Of a DNA stretch of 64,000 nucleotides, positions 37,601 to 52,600 are shown piece by piece. Position numbers and translations under genes: made by a program. Source of the stretch: Sympetrum striolatum (Eukaryota > Arthropoda > Insecta > Odonata > Libellulidae). The first letter of the stretch is position 1, and every line of letters begins with the position of its first letter. Location: assembly GCA_947579665.1 (NCBI GenBank), contig OX388351.1, forward strand, positions 51,220,939 through 51,284,938, read 5' to 3'. The notes beneath the pieces are model-generated. The model had not been told where the DNA came from. It was given only the letters and a program-made list of their open reading frames with translations, and did not search any database.

Positions 37601-40600
37601 AAGGTGCTAGGTCAGGGGAATAGGCGGGATGGTTCAGGACACCCCATTTAAACGAGGCGAGCAGTTCCTTCGCACGGCCCGGGCTCTACTCGATTTGACT
37701 TGAGTTGGTCTGTCAGCTGTTTTGGGACCCACCTCGCACACAGTTTCTGATATCCGAGGGTTTCTGTGATGGTTTTGTGTAGCAGAGATCTGGAGATTTG
37801 TGGAAACATAGCTGAAAGTTCATCCACAGTCAATCTGTGACCGTCACGGAGCGCATTTTCTGTTTTTTCCTCAATTTTGTCAGTCACAATTGAAGGTCTT
37901 CCGCTCCTCTGATCATCATGCACAGACGTACGACCGTTTTTAAAATTGCAAAATCACTTGAACACACTAGTATGATTCATAACTTTATCACTATATACAG
38001 TTTTTACCTCATTATAAACCTGAAACGGAGTTTTTCCCTTCAATACAAGGTAACGGATGACGCCGCGTATTTCGCACTTGGCGGGAGATTGGGCTGACAT
38101 TTTTCACTAAACTTATTGTCGCGTCGACAATTCTCAACGTACTGACATTGAACTAGTCTTTTGTGGAGGGTAGGAATTAGGCTACACGGCAGAATAGCCA
38201 ACATGTCCAAAAAAAATCCCTCTGGCCATGAGAGCCTCAGTACACTTACTTTCTGGACATCCCTCGTATTTATGTCATAAATGTTCATGGATACAGTGCA
38301 GAATCTGATACTGTATTTCTGGTATATTTTGGTATATTGCCATACTAGGGTTACAAATGTAATTAATGTGATTTGAATGTACTTGGTGGAATGCCATTTA
38401 CTAAATGAGAAACCAAATTTTTTGCTAGATTGTTGATTTTAATAAGGCATCCTCAAATTTAACAAATGACCTCACCTTTGCCAATCCTTTATCTCATGGT
38501 TCTCCAACCTCTCCCCTCCTCAACTTATCCTCAAAACTAGCTGTTAGGGTATAAATTATTTCTGTTTTCCTCTGAGTGTACCTAATCATTGTTACATAGC
38601 CTAAACCAGTCATTATTACAATTCTTTTGGAAAATGTAGCTTTCATTTTCTTTTGTCCCAGTCTTGATCATGGCTGTAATTAAATGAAAGCTACTGAGGT
38701 ATGAGTGAATAATTGCATTAATCAAGGTCTCTCCTTACGGAATGCCAAGAATAGAGATATTCATAAAGTCATTGTGCTTCACTTGCATGGATATGTTCCG
38801 CTTATAGCATTCTGGCTCAGTGAGGAAAGCAATGGCAAACTACCTCACTCCTCATCCTGCCTAGTGAACCTCATTCCTCTCTGCAATCTCTTAGCACAGG
38901 CAAGTTCAAAGAAAATGCCACAGTGGCAACCGCCTGCCACCGCTCTCATAGCCGTGGCAAACTCGGTTGTGCGGTAGTGTGGAGGGGGGAATCTGAGCCA
39001 CAGCACGGTCGAATGTGGCTTTGCCATTATTATTGAAACCAATAACTCGGGCAACTACAAAATTTACTTAATATTTGTGTTCATGCCTATGCTTTTTACA
39101 AGAGTAGTATGACAATATTTACGAAGCTTTAATAGCCTAGTTACAAAGGTTCCAAGGCCGAAACCCTTTTTGCCAGGGTGCTATTCAACTAGAAAAGACT
39201 GAATGACTGCATAGGCCTAGTCTAGCGTGAAAGAGAAGGTTGTCTCTCTCACGAACCAAGGTTGTGGTAGCGAGTGAGGGAATCAACTCGCAGCGGTTGA
39301 GGTAGTGGTAGGGGAGGTAGTTTGCCACAGGCCGAGTCCTGTGGCATTCCCTGGCGCCACAGCCACTGTGGCAGCATTTGTGCATGCCTGCCTTAGTAGC
39401 TTATGCCAGAGGGTATGAGGTACCAACAGGCCTTTGGGCTGAATACCTTACAGACAGGTTCTATTTATTCCCTACCGAATCTTTGTTTTGAATGTATCCT
39501 TGGTATACGTACTTGTAAGAATCTATATATGAGATGGTGGAATCACTCTTACCTTTGTTGGACAGATCTTCCAGATGGGTCTTGTGGCTCAGCTTTAGCT
39601 GGAGGAGTGAGTAGTAGTTCTGGTGATGAACCTGGACGAATCTCTGTGATGAGTGGTGGAACTATCCGTGGATGGCTCCCAGATGTGGCTGTGGTGCTTT
39701 GGAGGAGAATGCTTGGTGCTCTAGGAGATGTTAATGCCTTAAAGGATCCAGTATTACATGCCCGAGTTTTTGACCATTTTGTAGAATTATGTGAAACGTT
39801 AGTAAAAGTGAGTATACTCCAGTGTCATACAATCTCAAATATTGAACAATAATTATCATGTGCATCTCTTTTCGTGTGCTCTTTGGCCATATGCTACTTT
39901 GAGTTGTCAATTTTTTTATGTTTCTACTCCTGATAACTCCCTTTTCTCTGTAAAGTCATCTTTTTTTTAAACCAACTTCTATGACACCCAAATTTTCATT
40001 TATTCACCCTTTTTGACCATGTGCTCTTCTGAGATTGTATCCCATGTAATCAACTTTTACATTATTTGTAAGTGAAACACTCCAATATTTTAAAATGATT
40101 TTTCTCTCCAGATTTTTTAATGTTAGCAATCTTTTCTGACAGTTTTTCTGCTAAATTATATTCCCACTTATTCTTAATTTGGACCAAGCATTAAAAGAAT
40201 TTAGGTGTGAGATATTTTTTCAGAGTAGTGATTATCTCTGCTCCATTCTTTGCAGTACCCTTGATTAGTTTTTTTTATCTTTGTGTGGTTTTCATTTATA
40301 TTGCTCTTAAATTGAATGTCATTGTAACCTTAACTATTCCAGAGCTATATATTTTTGCTGATCTAATTTCAAATAATGAATTATTTGCAATGAGGATAAA
40401 ATGTAATAAATTTTCCTTTTACTTTGTTGTTGTTGGCTTTTATAATTTCCTTATATGCCTCATTTTTCTCTTACAGTATTTAGATACATTTTCCCCCTTC
40501 AATCAACGTAAAATATTACTTTATTTCTGTTTACTATGTATTTTAATAAAGTTAACTTATAAATAGTAAACAATATGTGTGATTAAATAAATGTTGGCTT

Positions 40601-43600
40601 GAAAATGATTTCATAAATGCTTATAGCTATATCTCTTAGATATTATTAATAAAAAAGCAAAATCTCAAACAGAAAAAAATTCCTCTGATGTCATGAAATT
40701 CCATTCATGTATTTTTCTTTTCTTTCCAGATTCGTCTGAACCAAGGGGTGTCTGGTGATAATCAAACAACGCCTCCTCCCCCAGAACTCGTCCCTCCAAT
40801 TGGAATTGTTGCTCCTTGGTGTTTTGAGGTGAAGTATATCTTTTCAGTTTTTCTAGGTTTGGCCATTACATTCTAACATTTAAAGATAGCTATGTAATGT
40901 TCAAACCCCTAAGATAATATTTTATGCCTTAACTTGGATATATCCCTGAATGAGTTTCTATATAATATTATCTATATTTGTTCATTAACAGAGATTTTTT
41001 TTATTTCATACAATCTTTGTTTTTTTAATTCATCTCTTCTGCCTTAAGGATTAATGGGTTCATGAATTTTCTTAAATTTCAGTATGTTTCAATTTTGGTG
41101 TTCGGGAATTTATTTTTCTAAAGTGAATCTTATCTCTCTTTTCCTTTTTCTCTGATTTTATAATAATCTCAACTTAATTTGGTATCTTCTTTATCATCCA
41201 AAATACTTTAAGGAAGGTGTACTTTTTCATTAACTTCTCTCCTTAACTTTCAAATAACTTTAACCTGTGCAACATATTCCAGATTAACTTACCAGTAAAT
41301 CATGTTAAGGTATGTTAATCATGTTTCCTCAATGAGTTGATGGGTTTTCATGTTTGATATTATGCAAGACCATTTGCATGAACCCTAGGAAAGTTAAATT
41401 TTATTTTGTACATCAATTTTGCTCAAGTTTCACCTCTGTTGAGGTAAGCATTCATGTATGGAAATTTATATGGCTATCACAAACTCAAAATTAATGATAG
41501 AAATGCACATACTGACAGTTTTTTCTCTTACAGGCTCTTAAACTCCCTGACACGCATAAGAAAGGAAAGCTTTGTGCATATAGGCTTCTTTGCAGTATAA
41601 CTGTAACACCGCAAGACATTCCTCCTCCTAGGGACTATTTAATTGAATTTTATAGGGTATTGCACAAAGGACTCACTTGTGATGATCAGGTTAGTATATC
41701 TCTATGTTCTCCAGCACACTTCATTTTGATGGTCTGTAGGAAAAATGATAAAATAAGTCATTGAATGTTTTGAGGTTATGTTAAATTAATTACCGTATTG
41801 TTTACAATTTTCAGGCTGTAATAAATACACTTATTCGCTATTGCGGACCAAGGTTTTTCTCTATGGCACTTTCTGGTTCTTCTATTTTGCTTCTGGATTT
41901 TATCCATGCCGCTAGAGAGGTTGCTTCAACTTCAGATATCAAAGGGGTTTGTATAAAGTTTTCAGTTTTCATTAGAGTAATTTTTAAGACATTTAGAATT
42001 AAAATAATTTTTGTCTACGGTTATTACTGTGAGGTGTCCTTTAAAATTGTGCTATTTTAGTGTTAAGGGTCATAGTAATAGGTCATGAAGACCAATTTTG
42101 CTATCTAAGGCCTGATTTAATGAAAAAAACTTGTATTTTAAAGCCCTTTTTGTTGAATTTACCATATTTGCACCAATTTATGATGAAACCAATTCTTATA
42201 TTATCTTGTTATATAGAAATACTCAAGTAAAATCATTTTTAATATTAATCAATGACAACAACAAAAATAAAATACTTTCCGATTGAGTTTACTAACAATG
42301 TATGGACAGATACAGAAAATAATGAAACGTTAAGTTCAAGGTAAATTCAAACATTTAAGTTCTATTCACTGTTTGCTACTTTGTTGTATAGCTCTAAAAA
42401 TTTCAGCATGATACAATTTAATTTGGGAATTCAATGGAGAACAAGATGATTTAGTTTTTTTGTTTACCTTCAAATTCTTACTCTACACTCTCATTTGAGG
42501 GAAATAATTCCATCATGTAGATAGAATCTTTAAAAAATGGCCAAACTAGTTTGATTTCTGTTCCTGTTGTTTAATTTTAATTTAATTGAGAAACCTAGGT
42601 AGGTTGTAGACTTCTATCCAAGGGAAAGGAGATATTATTAATTGCATTTAACATGTAGCCTGTGGTTTAATATTTTGAAAATAAAGCAGTGGAACTAAAA
42701 TTGTTACCTACCATTTCCAGCATGTAAAAGCTACTATTAGTGATGCCAAATCCTTCTGAATCCATCTTAATAGTTTCTGTACTCACTTATAACTAGTGAA
42801 TCCTCTTTGCAAGAATTTTTTTCCATCAATTTTTTTTTATTTTGACATTAAATTTGCTAGATAACACCTCAAAATGTTAATTTCATAATCTGCTCTCAAA
42901 CATTCTTGTTTGTCACTATCTCTCTGGGGTATTAAAATTACATTCTTCTCCGACTATGTATTTTGATCATGATCAACTTACATAAAAATGCAATATCTTC
43001 TCCTCAGTAGTGTTCCTTTGTGGTATAATTGCTTCAGCTTCAATTGAGGGTGATAGTTTTAAAGAATTAACTGCCCAAAAAAATGTGGCACATATCATTG
43101 CATAATTTACTACAACTTCAGATCTTATACTGGCTGCAATCCACCACTGTGCATTAGGGTGGGTAGAAATAATTTTTTAACTAGAATTTTTAGCAATTTT
43201 AACGTTTCTTGGTAAAATTTTGAATCTTTGAGGTAAAAATTCTCACAAAAGATAGTATTTGATTTGGAAAGAAAATTATATCTGTACTGCGGGTGTGCCA
43301 CTTTTGCCAGGCATTACATTTCTATAAGGAAAAAGACAAAACAACCCACCCTACTGTCGAACCAACATCCGTAACATTTCTGTATATTTTGAGTATTTTG
43401 ACGAATTTTGGCAAACTGTGAAACCATTTTCCTTGATTCAAACGTTCTAAATCTTTAATATTAAGCAAAAACCAAGCAATATATGTACTTCTTTGCCATT
43501 AAATCACTTCTGAAATATTGAGAAACCATCAGGAAAAAATGCAAATATTTGAAATTTTTTGCAAAAATATAAAATTTTGACTAAAATTCGCAGCCTCAGG

Positions 43601-46600
43601 ACACAATCCGATCGAGTTGAATTTTTTTATATGTTTTAAGGATCACAAACCTTAAGCACTAGTACATACCTTACTGTACATACATTTGGATATTATCTAA
43701 GTTGGTTTTCATATTGAAACATTTCCTTTGTGTTAATAGGCACCCAGGACAGAAGCTTGCTCAATCTTAGGTGGCCTCCTTTGTTACTGTGATGCTGTAG
43801 CTGATGCAGCAGTTCTGCGGCCTGAGCACGGACAGTTTACAATGACTCTTTCCACTGGAGCCAAGGTTAGGATGGTTTTAATAATGTTAATAGATCTACT
43901 GACAATTCTTTCTAAAGAGCCAAATCGAGGATAAATTAGAATATTCTTCCTTCTTGCCCTTTTTCAAGCACTTAGTATTGCTAAAGATATGCTATAAAAA
44001 TATAGATTGCTAAAAGATGACTGTGAAAAAGAAATCATTAAGACGAAGACTTATTTTAACCCTTTTACTGCAAATGGGCAAACTATTGGCCTGATATATT
44101 AGAAAGGTGGATATCAGAAATTTTTATTTATCCTAGTGGAGAAAATATAGAATTTTATTTTTCATTTTATACCCATAAATTTATTATATTTATATAAAAA
44201 TTGATCCTAGAAAGTTATAATAAAAGCTACTACAATTTGTTTTGCAAAAGAATTGCTTTTTTGCTGAATATATCATTTTATAGTTGAGATCATTTTGGTC
44301 AGAAACGGACTTAAGAAAATATATAAGAGGAGAGAATGTAGAAATCTACGAGTTTCAGATTACTTATCTCTTCCAGAATTTAAGCCTGTCCTTGCTTCAT
44401 TTTACCATCTTGCCATTGGTTGTCTAACAGTTCTTTTAGCTATGGGTTTCTATTTCAAAACATGCATTGGAAACCATATTCTTTCCACCTTTTTTGTATC
44501 TATAATTTTTTATCAGCTGAGAAGACATATTACTTTGTTATGAATTGATTCTTTAATTTATCTTTGTTAATCAATCATTATCTCTTTCATTGATCAAAGA
44601 AATTTTGTTTCTTATAATTCTATTTGTCTGAGGTTCTTTTGTATTGTTGCCAAACATTGAAACCAATTTAACACTGTTGGAATTAGAATGAAGAAAAAGT
44701 GAAAATATCATGCTTTAGTTGCAGTTTGTTATAGTGCTGCTAAATAAAATTCCCTTCACTCATGCTAACCATTTATTTCAAACTAAGATGGTAACAAAAC
44801 CTCTTAACTTCTTTCTAAATTAGATTTTTCTCAATGTGAATTAATTAAGAAGAAAGCACACACTGCTTAATTAAATTTTGGTATCATTATTGCCATCTCA
44901 TTTCAAACTTGAAGTATGGTGCTTTGGTACAGAAAGGGAAAAAATAACATATATATAAATGTAAGTATAAATATTAACAAGGAAGACATGGAATGTAATT
45001 CATTGATTAATCATGGAAGATTTGTTCCAAGTGGAATCCATCTTCTCTCATTGTTTTGTAGACTTGGATACTTTTTCTGTCATTGTAAAGTTAAAGGTAC
45101 AACATCATTAGAACATATTCCATTAATATATTTTTTCATCAGGATCTCGTACTGGATGCACTGCTACAATGTGGGAGATGTGAACCAACTGGAATAGCTC
45201 GTTGTATTGCCCTCTCTGGTTTAGGCATTTTCTTGCAAGGAGAGCTGACCTCTTCACCGTCAATGGACAGTCATTTTCATGGACCTCATCCTCGTGTGAA
45301 GGAGGCCACCAATGTTCTGTTGCTTGCTCTTGGGGTATTTTTTTATCTATTCATTTTTTTAAGGTTTATAGGTTGCTGCCTATATATTGGTTTTCCCTGC
45401 TCTCTACTTATGTAAGAAAAAGAGCAGAACTGAATAACTAATCACAGAGTAATCTTAAATGCTCAGTTTGAATTAAAACTCATATAACTTAAGTTACCTT
45501 TCATTGAATTATAACTATACTCTTTTTATCAACAATTAAACATCTTTATTCTCTCATCGCCAAAAACTTTTTCTGATTATACTTTCTTCAAAATCCACAC
45601 AAAAGAAAAACATCCAATTTTGCTAAATGCAAGAGTAACTTATGCGATGTTATTTCTAAGGTAGACTTTATAAACCAGAAACGAGTTATAAAGCTTCACA
45701 TTCTTTATTTGGAAAAAAAGGAAAGATTTGTTTCTGTTTTTAAGCGTACTTGTAAAAGAGGATGCAAATATTTATTGTATTTGTTGAATGTAGCTAAGAA
45801 TTCATCCCATGCCTAATATTAGAGTATTGTATCTTCTGTATGATCATTGTTGAAAATGTCAATCTTTGTTTCAATTAAAAGAAAATTTTTGATTCAGAAA
45901 TAACAAAAGATGGTCATTCTTCCATGATTTTAGTTTTTTGAATTAAATCAATATAAGAAATTTGTTCATGTTAGTAAGTTTGAGAGGTAGAGAAAAAAGA
46001 ATGTGCATATAATTTTGATGTAATTTAATTTGAATTAAGTTTGAACCTCTAATTATTGTCAGTACATCTTAACTCAAAACTCCCTAGACCTGTACAAGGA
46101 TAATATGTTACCTTGAATGTTTCTAAATCTCAGAGTTAGGGATATCTTGTAAATTTGATTTCTATATATTGAAGCAGTTAGTTGTGTAATGTTATGCCTC
46201 AATTATTTCATGTATGATATTTTCAGCTTCTCTTTTCTCTCTAAATCAACTTAATGATATTTTAAAGCAATATTTTAACACCTCTAAAAATTTATGTTAA
46301 AAAATAATTAGGATATCTGACAGCATATGAAACCCTTTTTTCCAAAGTTAATGCTCAGAAAATACTGTTGCATCCAATCTGCAAAGCTTCAGACATTGTT
46401 ATATATTTAATGGCCTTTATCAATTGGAGTGTATGAACATAACAAAATGCATAGGAAACTGAAACTTAAAAACTAAACAAATATTACTCAAGTTTTAATA
46501 GTGCTGTTAAAAATTTTTCTCAAGTTTTCCTTACTGAAATGGGGGTGTATCTTACATGCCATTGAATATGGTGCTAATTTGTTAAATTTCTCCAAGCTAT

Positions 46601-49600
46601 TCAATTTTCAGTATACTATGTGTGTACATTATTTGAAATTTTTTAATCTTAAAGAAAAAAAGCCTCTAATTGTTGGATCAAATTTCAGTTCAACTGCAAT
46701 ATGGTGGGCCAAGTGGCATCAGACATTCTGTTTATGCTGTGTGACCATGCTGATAAATTGATGGAAAGTTTTCCAGACATTCCTCCAAGGATTGTTGAGG
46801 TATGCTTTTTGATGGGTTCATTTTCAGTGGCTATATTGAATGAATTCATCCAGCACTCTGCAACAATACTAGATAAACAAACAAAGAAGTTGTCCTTATA
46901 CAATACTTTCTAACAGTGCATTAAATATGGTAATCAACTAGCTGTAAGAAATAGCAAAATTAACATAAAAACCATCTCGGAATCAATGATTTAACGTCCT
47001 CAAACACAATAATCTAGATACAAGGCAATAATTAAACATTAAGTTAGAATATGACAAGTTTTATAACACTACATACGTTGAATTTTAATGAAATATGATA
47101 GCAAACTAATTAGAAATTCAAAATGAGTTAACTTCATGAAAGTTCATGTGTACAATGAAGCCAATGAATAGCAAAGTCTTACAAAATTCACCTTCAGGAA
47201 TATCATTATAAATGCTTTCATAGCTTAATTACCATCACAGAAGTCTTGTCTTATTGTGCTCAGAAAAGTTCCAATCGGCTGATCAAGCTCTTTGAAAAAA
47301 CTAGCAAGATCCTGCGGTAGTCTCGCAAAACTACAGTCATTTGTAGGGGGAGAGAGGGGGTCGCGAGATCTGAACACAGTAGCGCACCCAATGGAAAAAG
47401 GTTTTCTTGGGTAAAAGCTTCTGCTGGAACGAGTCAACTCACTCAAAGTCATATTCTTCCACAATGCACTTTATAAGGATCCCACCATCTGTGTGCATTT
47501 TGCTAGGCATTTCTAGAGGCTTTACCCGGAGATTCTAAAAGGGGTGACATTATTGCTGCATTACTCAAAGTACTTTCAAACTGGAAAATTGGGACATTTT
47601 CATTAAAAATCTGCCTCAACTCTTTGTGAATTAGCTATTGATGCTGCATACAGAACTTTAACTCTTACCTTAAGGTTAGGTGAATAGGCACCCATCTTAG
47701 GCCTTACCTCACCAAATAAATGGTCAATTACACCCTAATATAATTGTTAGATATCTGGATTGCATTGATCATACCATTTTATTGTAGTTTGCTAGTAGCA
47801 GGGCAGTTTCTGAAGAAGTAGCTGATGCTTTTATTAATCAAAATGAAATTTACAGTTTTAATCATTGAAAATTTCATGATTTTAAATAATTATTTTATAT
47901 GTAATAGTTAACATTATATGGCTGCTCTTTACGTGTGTGTTGGTAAATTATTAGCTGCAATATTTCATTTAATTGTGGCTCTGGGTTATCCATATGCTTC
48001 TAAGATCCTTTTAACTCATAATAATTGCATAAATTATAGTGTTGAACTGTAAATTTGTCTTATAATGTAATAATATGAATGTGTAAATTATATATTTTTA
48101 TAATGATAAATATTTTAGGCATTAGCAAGGAATAAATATAGATAGAGTAACAATTATGTGTACAGAAAATGTGAATAATTTATTTGTTTGAGCAATAAAA
48201 TATGTCATTTCCCTCTTAAATAAAAATGGAATGTATTATCAGTAGTAGATTCAGTTCAATTAATCAGGATTTCCCTCACAGATTACTTAAATTGGAGAAT
48301 TCATATTTGATAGATATGTAGTAAGCAATGAAAAGGTTCAGATTTGTAAAGCTCATTGTTGGTAAATACAATAAAAAGGTTAGAGAACCATATTATTTCT
48401 CCTTGATAAGATCCCAACTGGAATATGCAGCAAGCATATAATATTAGGCTGATGGAATGTGTTCCCACAAACTCGAGGAAGTGCAGTGCAAGGTGATAGG
48501 TTATGCTAAAAAAAGATCAAATAAAAACTGTTACAAAATAAAATAGAGTAAAATAAAAATTCTCTCATATTCAAGTTAGGAATCATTATATGAAAAGAGA
48601 TTAGAAGCTGGGCTATAATTATTATTTATTTGTTCCTCATGTAAGCTCATTCATAAATATTACAAAAATTGAAATGAGGAACTAGCTTAGTATAATATCC
48701 TGCTTGTGGTAACTGACTTTATTTTTCAAAACATTATTCACAAAACTTTGCTGCGAAATTGCTAATCTCTTTATTGTTTTATATTTGTATACAAAAATAA
48801 AATTAATAAATCAACGGGGAAAAAACATTTAGTACCATAGCAATACAAAATAACATATATCATAATTCTATACAAACAAAATTTATGATCGTTACTCAAT
48901 TCTTTTGTAAGAAAATTCCACCTCCTTGTTCTTGATTAAACATGGAATCTTTTGCCGATCTTTTCTTTATCTTGGCTTTTAACTTTTTGTTTTCCTACCT
49001 TGAGTATAACAATCTTATTGTTAGCTCTTAGAGTATTGCTTGACAAATTTAGGTGTATTACATTAAAAAGTGCATTTGCAGAAGACAGCCGGCATCATTC
49101 AACACCCTTGCTACTTCAGTCAATCAAATAATGAGCATAAATTGAAAAAAAGTTGATACTATGACAAAAAGGCTTGGTTTTAAAAAGCTAAACTTGCCAT
49201 GATTGATGCACAGTAATAAAAGACTAAAATAGTAGTTCAAGTGTGTGGTGTTCATACTCTTACCACACACCGAAAGGAAGCTTTTATGGTATAAATGTAG
49301 ATTTCAATCATTTGATTTTTTTCTTCAGGTGTTGGTGCTGACATTGGAAAATCTCTCTAACAGCTGTGGTGCTGGGGTGGTAGAAGAGGAGCATCGTCGC
49401 TTGATGACGTCTCTTCTCTTCTGCATGGGGGAATGGTGCATGCGCCTTCCTCTCTCATGCCTCTTAGCGCCTCCACCCTCCAAATCATTCCTTCCAAAAA
49501 CTGGAGATGCATACCCAGGTGGATCTTCCCTCCTTCGTATCATATTTGAGGTCAGTAAGAATTGAAAATATCAGATTCACTTCTCGCATTGTCATTTATA

Positions 49601-52600
49601 AGTATATCTTACCCCAAGTCCAGCTCCATAGATCGATTAATTCATCATTGCAAAATCATTATAAGATTCTCCCTAAAATATGTTCTACATTTCAACCCTA
49701 TGCTATTTGATGACTTAAGAGAAAGTATGCAAATTGCAATTACTTTTAGATAAGTAGTATGCTAATAAACTTGGCAAATTTACTGTGTTGTACTGCACGT
49801 ACAACGCAGTAAATTTGTTAAAAAAGCTATGATAAAATTTTTTTAACATTCCTCTTATTTAAGGGAATCTTTAAAATAATTAAGATTAGGTTTAAGTTAT
49901 GATTATTGAATAAAATCAGAGGAACTACATTTGCGGAAAAGGTCACTGGTATTATGCTTCTACTACATTGTCCAATTCAATAATGAGCATAAAATTAGAG
50001 AAATAGATGCTTGGGCAGTAAGTTTAAAAAATATTCCTTCTGATTATACTATGCAATAGTAAATACCTAAGTATACCTAGGAAGCATTTCACATGCCATG
50101 CTTTTCCAATTGAGATTGCTATCAGAGTTTCAAAGCAGTTGGAACATCTGGTTTGGAGTTCTAGTTCCAATAAGCCCTTTTCATATCCATTCCTGCTCAA
50201 CAATTTTTGTAGGTGAATGCTTCAATGTGTAAAATTACCTTACACTCTTATCCTTCTGTAATTTGAAGGCACTCAAAATTAGTATCATAATCTTTGCAAA
50301 GTCTTAACTTCCTCATTAATAAATATGGCCCACCAGAGAGTAAGTTTCTGTACCAATGCCAATCTTTATATTCTTCTGATTGTTAACTAGAAGGTGCATG
50401 AACTGCAATCTGAGTTCTTCTCGTCCCAATCCCAATTTCACGCTTTTTGCATTTGGTTTTGCAGGTGTTAGATGCGATTGTGGCAGGAGATGTTGAAATG
50501 AAGAGAGTTGAAGGAGAGGATGGTTGGGCAGGGGTGAAGAAGAGAGGAAGGTGGCCTGCTGGAATATTTGAGGACAGTGAGATTGATGCCTTCTATCCAG
50601 ACTTGATCCTTGACAATCTTCGTGTGGGTGGAATGGGCAGTCCTCCTGGTACTCCAGCAAAGAAATTTGCCTCATCTACTCCTCCCATCAATACACCTGA
50701 TAGTGGAGAATCATCCCCTTCTTCCAATGGTCTTGGGAACAGAGTTAAACTAGCAGCAAGAATGGTGAGGTCACTCATTGTTATTTAGATGTTTTCTGGA
50801 TGCTCCTTTGGCCTCCTCTCATAAGGTTGTCCTAAACTTAACTGTAAAACCTTCCTTAATTCCAAATCAGGTTAATATAAAATATGTTTGCATTTGAAGT
50901 CATGAGTAGTTATTACAATACAGGTTGTTTCAAAATTAATATTAGGGTTTCAAGTCTTCATAGTATATATTACATTTCACTTACAATTATAAATAATACA
51001 TCAAATGAAAGAACAATTCAAACACTCATTCTTTTAAGTACTCAATGTGTTTAAATGAAGTGGGTGTAAAAAACTTAGGTATTATCTTTGGAAAAAAGAT
51101 TCACTATAGAAAGTTTTTGTTGTAAATTATTTGAGAAGTAAACGAGAGAAGAAAAATGTCTGCCATGTAGCTGAGAGCAACAGTTCAGCCTGTGATTGAT
51201 CCAAATTTTCTGTCCTGGCTGCTTTTTTCTTTTTTGATTCATTCTTCCAATATCACGCAATTGCCTTCTCCAAAGACAATGTGTAATTTGATATCTCCTA
51301 TCATGCTATATGTTTGAGTGTTTTCCTTATTTTTATACCCATCTTCTATTATTCTATCCAAGTGATTGAGCATAGACAGAAGAAGTGGGTGGGTCAAATA
51401 TTGAGGGGAGAGGGATTGGTGAAGACTGTAATTTAGGGCAGAATTCAGGGAAAAACAGAGGGGAAAGCAAAGAAGAAAGATGTTAGATGACATAAGGGGT
51501 GGGGTTAACGATAAGAAAATGAAGGAGATGGCACTTAATAAGGATTTTTGAGTACACATGAACCAACCGAAAGGTAGAAAATTCAAGTATGTACTCTTAT
51601 TCCAACATATTTTTAGTATCCATTGCTCACTGCTATGAGGAATTGTAATTAAATGTAATGAAAGCAATTTCTTAAGCGTAAATTATTTCTTGTTGCTCTA
51701 AACACCAACCTAATCATATAAAATGTTGCAGGAATTTCCAAATGGGAAAAGAGGAAATGTTTGTGTACAGTACTCACAGATTTCTGTTTTGGCTGCACTT
51801 TCATTTATGTATTGAAAATGCCTTTCTTAAATATACATCATAGATAAACTTTCTATAACTATTATATTCTATTATCTGTGTTTCTCAAATATACATGAAT
51901 AACTTCCTATAACTATTGTCTATGCATACTTAGTCTCAGTTATAAATACAGTACAGTATTGTAGTTCACTCTTGAATAACAATATTGAATCTCAATCACT
52001 TCTGTTTTAATCCTTTTATTTCTCTGTTAGGTGAGAGCCCATTTGGTCAATCACATCGGCCATTTTCCAATGTCAGCAGATGGTGCTGCTTGGCTTCCCT
52101 CATTGGTTGTGGAGCATGATGATGTACCAGGACTGCCTGCTGATGAGCTCAGTGCACAGGTGTTTTCTGCTCCTAATGTCCAGGTGTGAAAAATAACAAT
52201 ATTTCCTATCGTCAATAGCTTAAAATTTTTAATCTATGAAAGAAATTATTTTTTATTTAAAGGTTTAAAAATGTGTAATGATTGATAACAACTGTGCAAA
52301 ATATTAATCACTTAAAAAAATAATTAATAAAGATTGAAGGACTGCTTGCTGTATTTGATTATGAGAAACTGTTTATTGTTATTCATTGATTTACTGATGC
52401 TTGATTTAATTACTAATTTTTCCATGGAATATGATGCTATATTTTTTCATTTATGTATATATATTTGTGGTATAAGATATAAAAATACTGCATTTACTAT
52501 CTAACTCGTAAGGATAAGTTTTGATATCATTTTTGGAATATTAGTCACTTACCAATTTTGTGAGCATTATCAGCCTAATACAATTTTCCTGTTCACTGTA

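Noticed and set aside
40207..40566. 119-codon hydrophobic frame in intron 19
   Set aside because: T-rich intron DNA translates as Phe/Leu/Ile by composition; no conserved motif, and it lies between two securely joined exons.
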